The notes below the pieces were generated by a model. It was given only the letters and a program-made list of their open reading frames with translations, had not been told where the DNA came from and ran no database searches. Shown piece after piece: positions 5,739 through 7,810 of a stretch of 7,810 nucleotides of DNA (the first letter of the stretch is position 1; every line of letters starts with the position of its first letter). This stretch comes from a bacterium (GTDB lineage Bacteria > Zixibacteria > MSB-5A5 > GN15 > FEB-12), in NCBI GenBank assembly GCA_030668045.1, contig DAOUUR010000092.1, positions 1-7,810 of the forward strand, read 5' to 3'. Made by a program: the position numbers and the translations under genes.

Positions 5739-6680
5739 CTATTGGCCGAACCGGATTGTCAAAGAGAAACGATGCAGATTTTCGTTTGAGGCTGAGGCCT
5801 CGCGAGTGAAAGCGTAGTCAAAACTGTAGCCACTCAAGTCGACACCAGCTCCAAAAGTGAGACCTGAGGCCAGGTCATCATCTGGCTCCGATGGCCGGTG
5901 GCGGTGTCCCATTCTCAGATGATATTGCTCCAAGAGACAGTAGTCAATTCCGTTGTGCCATACCAGTTCACCGAAACGCCCCCTCTCAAACTCCACAGAA
6001 ACCAACAGTTGATCGACCGGAAATCCCGAGAGTCCGATTCGAGTGGTTGTGGGAAGGTTTCCTTTCTCCGCCTCAAAGATGATATCAGGTCCAACGTTGG
6101 CAACCACCATTCCTATCGCCCACCGATCTTTTATCAGGCGGACGCCAAAATCGAGAGCATATGTTGACGCGCTGACATCATCAAGGCGCTGCCCGATAAA
6201 CTTGCCGGTTATGCCGACGGAGAGAAAGTCGGATACTGAGTAACCCAATGACATTGCTCCCGAGTAGTCATTGGCTGAGATGTTGCCGGTGGCTTGTCCC
6301 GAACTTGAATAGCCAGCGATTTTGCCGTAGCCAAGGTACGTTGCCGAAATTGCCAACCCAGCCCGATGACCGAGATTAAAGGCTATCGTGCCATGCTCCA
6401 GCCTTGTGTCCTGATACCACGCGAAGTGCCCCAGGGCGATCTCCCCCCCGTCGATGTCGGCCAGTCCGGAAGGATTCCAGAATGACGCTGAGGCTCCACT
6501 GGAAACAGCCGTATAAGCACCACCCATCCCGGCAGCCCGCGCACCTGTTCCTATCCGTAGAAAATCGCAGGCAGTACGACCTGCATCCGATGCCGAAACA
6601 GCCGACTGCCCGAACATAATAACGAACACAGCACTGATTAATAGGGAGCGGATCACATATTTGAAGGCAAGTCGGTTCAT
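5739..6680 (-). CDS. PorV/PorQ-family outer-membrane beta-barrel protein
   Basis: The 313-residue protein has a Sec signal peptide (about 1-30, cleavage after VSA). The mature start has the family signature: FLRIGTGARAAGMGGAYTAV at 40-59, then ASFWNPSGLA at 65-74. Then come alternating beta strands rich in Gly and Tyr, with periodic ALDFGVRL, IGMVVANVGP and SFDYAFT segments, ending in a terminal strand FSLTIRFGQ typical of barrel proteins. Relatives are FadL-like barrels; PorV serves as a shuttle for type IX secretion cargo in Bacteroidota, but many family members elsewhere have no assigned role, and no other T9SS gene is present here. Start at 6680 is supported by GGAG seven bases upstream. 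It appears to be a single-gene unit with no close neighbour. Confidence 0.9.
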   Translation of the reverse strand: MNRLAFKYVIRSLLISAVFVIMFGQSAVSASDAGRTACDFLRIGTGARAAGMGGAYTAVSSGASASFWNPSGLADIDGGEIALGHFAWYQDTRLEHGTIAFNLGHRAGLAISATYLGYGKIAGYSSSGQATGNISANDYSGAMSLGYSVSDFLSVGITGKFIGQRLDDVSASTYALDFGVRLIKDRWAIGMVVANVGPDIIFEAEKGNLPTTTRIGLSGFPVDQLLVSVEFERGRFGELVWHNGIDYCLLEQYHLRMGHRHRPSEPDDDLASGLTFGAGVDLSGYSFDYAFTREASASNENLHRFSLTIRFGQ

Positions 6681-6907
6681 CGTTTCACTCCGGTACAGTT
6701 AGGTTCACCAGTAGTAAACGCAACGAGCGTACCACCTCCGGCAGATTGGGAGAGATAAATCGGGAGAAGATGACAGGGCAGACGCAACCGGCTTGGTACC
6801 AGCCCGCAAGCTCCCATTTGTGAATTTGCTTATTAGATATCAGTTGATCGACCGGATGGTTACACGGCCATCAAACTATCTACAGATTGAAGAGTGTCTT
6901 GACTGAC

Positions 6908-6925
6908 TATGGGACTGGCCCCATA
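6908..6925. repeat. Inverted repeat TATGGG-N6-CCCATA
   Basis: The six-base arms TATGGG (6908-6913) and CCCATA (6920-6925) are perfect complements around ACTGGC. On the minus strand no T run follows, so it is not an ordinary intrinsic terminator for the upstream gene. It may be an operator or part of a leader structure for the PorV-like gene about 230 bp downstream. Confidence 0.4.
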
Positions 6926-6976
6926 CTTTCAAAGCGCCATCAGGCGACAGCGCCACCAACCAAACAGGCGAGAAGC

Positions 6977-6994
6977 GAGATCAGCGATGATCTC
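6977..6994 (-). terminator. Hairpin after the DUF4870-like gene, possible terminator
   Basis: The plus strand reads GAGATCAGCGATGATCTC, a perfect 7-bp stem with a 4-base loop. It begins about 34 nt past the stop codon at 7028, where a terminator for the minus-strand gene pair would be expected. On the minus strand it is followed by GCTTCTCGCCTGTTTG, pyrimidine-rich but without a real T tract, so efficient intrinsic termination is doubtful; it could instead protect the 3' end. Confidence 0.4.
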
Positions 6995-7027
6995 TGATCC
7001 TAACCAGGGCTCCTCCCGACGTATTGC

Positions 7028-7441
7028 TCAGAGCTTTGTCTTGTCGGCAAGATCGCCTATTATCGGGAGCTTATAGCTTTTCCCCTGAAACGAAAAATAG
7101 ATACCGGCAATCGACAGAGCGATAGCGATCAGGAGAATCCCCTTGAAGACAAAATTCGATATCCCGTCGATAAGGAATATCACCGCAATCAGCTCAACAA
7201 GAAACAGAAGTACACCCTGACGCGCATGAAACCGAGCTGTACGGCTCTCTTTCATATTCAGAAGAGGGACGAAACAGAGGATCGGAATATAGGCCATAAT
7301 CGCAGCCATTCGATCTTCCTGGGTGCTGAATTCGCTATCGGCGCTGCCGCCGCTCGCCTCTTCACCAGCGGTGTCCTCAAGGTCCGGGACTTTCCCCTGA
7401 GGTTGCTGATCGGGATCATTTTTGAAAAATGATTCTGACAT
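7028..7441 (-). CDS. Small DUF4870/Tic20-like membrane protein
   Basis: The chosen start gives 137 residues. Residues 1-43 are acidic, low-complexity and probably disordered (DLEDTAGEEASGG). Three membrane helices follow at about 46-62, 77-92 and 98-118. The motif AYIPILCFVPLL followed by RFHARQG (70-76) is typical of the DUF4870/Tic20-like group, common small bacterial inner-membrane proteins with no settled function. The tail is short, charged and cytoplasmic-looking. The start at 7441 is preferred over the in-frame ATG at 7462 because TACGGAGGACCT places a strong GGAGG directly before it, while 7462 has none. It lies 30 nt after the preceding gene and is probably cotranscribed with it. Family placement is likely rather than certain. 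Confidence 0.85.
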   Translation of the reverse strand: MSESFFKNDPDQQPQGKVPDLEDTAGEEASGGSADSEFSTQEDRMAAIMAYIPILCFVPLLNMKESRTARFHARQGVLLFLVELIAVIFLIDGISNFVFKGILLIAIALSIAGIYFSFQGKSYKLPIIGDLADKTKL

Positions 7442-7471
7442 AGGTCCTCCGTAGCCATTCATGTTCTGGAA

Positions 7472-7810
7472 TCAAGTGGGCCAGAACATCTCGTTTCCCT
7501 CTTCGGGTACATCAATTTCAATCGCCGCATTCTCCGGCTGTTTTTCCAGATAACGGTCACCATCAAAGACTGAGAGCTTCAGGCTGACCGATCCGAACCG
7601 ATCCGGCCAAAGCAGCTTTCGTTCAACCGCTGCCTCGAAGAAGGCGTCAAACGCCCAACGGAATCGACCTTCTGCCTCCTCGCCTTTGTCGCAATTAAGA
7701 CGAGCCGGCAGCTCCAGAACTTCGGTGGCGGCCAGCGTCAGCACCAACCTCGGACTCTCAAGCAATTTTAGAGCTTTGATATCCGAGAAGTCAAGTCGAA
7801 TATAGAGACA
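7472..7810 (-). CDS. C-terminal end of a large enzyme, perhaps GH57-type glycosidase
   Basis: The frame is open at the high-coordinate edge, so only the last 112 residues are seen; the TTG at 7765 is not a true start. The segment is rich in beta strands: LYIRLDF near the edge, then a strand LVLTL, then GRFRWAFDAFFEAAVERKLLW, VSLKLSVFDGDRYLEKQP and finally AAIEIDVPEE ending in W-P-T. This order (a strand with IRLDF, a segment starting with GR and aromatic residues, a strand with a dG and an acidic or polar loop, then P, then an IEIxVP strand and a Trp at the end) resembles the C-terminal beta domain of GH57-type amylases as I remember it. No catalytic residues are in the window, so the identity is tentative. 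It heads a pair with the DUF4870-like gene, 30 nt downstream. Confidence 0.75.
   Translation of the reverse strand, partial: CLYIRLDFSDIKALKLLESPRLVLTLAATEVLELPARLNCDKGEEAEGRFRWAFDAFFEAAVERKLLWPDRFGSVSLKLSVFDGDRYLEKQPENAAIEIDVPEEGNEMFWPT

Larger units (their letters stand above)
6681..7027. other. Gene-free stretch upstream of the PorV-like gene
   Basis: No believable reading frame or RNA gene is visible in these 347 bp. On the side nearest the DUF4870-like gene there are two clean inverted repeats (6977-6994 and 6908-6925). Further on the minus strand contains GATGG and CCATC separated by eight bases (about 6855-6872) and the palindromic core TGGTACCA (about 6794-6801). The promoter of the PorV-like gene must lie here, but no hexamer pair stands out. 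The minus-strand GGGAGGAG just past the stop at 7028 looks like a ribosome-binding site but has no start codon after it. Confidence 0.5.

Noticed and set aside
5598..5817. Two plus-strand frames covering the sugar transferase upstream region
   Set aside because: They overlap the PorV-like gene end, have no ribosome-binding site or recognisable domain, and contain cysteine-rich, composition-driven sequence.
6791..6804. GG-N10-GC on the minus strand upstream of the PorV-like gene, a minimal sigma-54 pattern
   Set aside because: The flanks do not fit: CTGG follows where CAC is expected, and AAGC stands where TTGC is needed. The two-dinucleotide match alone is expected by chance.
6770..6812. Plus-strand GGGCAGACGCAACCGGC recalls pieces of the cyclic-di-GMP-I riboswitch
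   Set aside because: The pieces are in the wrong arrangement, the flanking conserved GCAAACC and tetraloop-receptor parts are missing, and the strand is opposite to the gene it would control.
7442..7462. Upstream ATG at 7462 as the start of the DUF4870-like protein
   Set aside because: It has no Shine-Dalgarno, while the ATG at 7441 follows GGAGG directly; the extra seven codons overlap that ribosome-binding site.
1..7810. Mobile elements, CRISPR arrays, tRNA or rRNA genes
   Set aside because: No transposase, integrase, regularly spaced repeats, cloverleaf or rRNA-like sequence was seen on either strand.

Overview
The window looks like chromosomal DNA from a Gram-negative bacterium of the FCB superphylum, possibly a Zixibacteria-like candidate phylum. 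This rests on a PorV/PorQ-type outer-membrane protein, a PEGA-DUF5683 protein, a lipoprotein built of FN3/Ig modules, an NtrC-type sigma-54 activator and a sugar transferase with an arginine-rich insertion. The phylum assignment is inference; nothing here is a taxonomic marker. Every credible gene is on the minus strand, so transcription runs from high to low coordinates. I see no mobile element, CRISPR array, tRNA or rRNA.

Read in the direction of transcription: the window opens with the C-terminal end of an enzyme (7810-7472), perhaps a GH57-type glycosidase. A small three-helix membrane protein of the DUF4870/Tic20-like type (7441-7028) follows 30 nt later. A 347-bp gene-free stretch with two clean hairpins (7027-6681) leads to a PorV/PorQ-family barrel protein (6680-5739). 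A 301-bp intergenic stretch (5738-5438) then carries the best regulatory signal in the window: a near-consensus sigma-54 (-24/-12) promoter with phased TGCA-centred sites 150-195 bp upstream of it. It drives a lone polyprenyl-phosphate sugar-1-phosphate transferase gene (5437-4502), which ends in a textbook intrinsic terminator (4464-4438).

Immediately after it, a sigma-70-like promoter (4430-4402) starts a tight three-gene operon: PEGA-DUF5683 envelope protein (4357-3620), FN3/Ig lipoprotein (3607-2060) and six-helix membrane protein (2056-1211). A poorly coding, AT-richer stretch (1210-843) contains a doubtful 78-codon ORF, a 12-bp palindrome and a short repeat. The last gene, running off the low-coordinate edge, is an NtrC-family response regulator (842-1) with complete receiver and most of the AAA+ domain.

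The idea most worth testing is that the sugar transferase, which would start assembly of a surface polysaccharide or glycan, is switched on by sigma-54 and an enhancer-binding protein, and that the response regulator 3.7 kb away could be that activator. The sequence supports the promoter strongly and the regulator's family strongly; the link between them is inferred.
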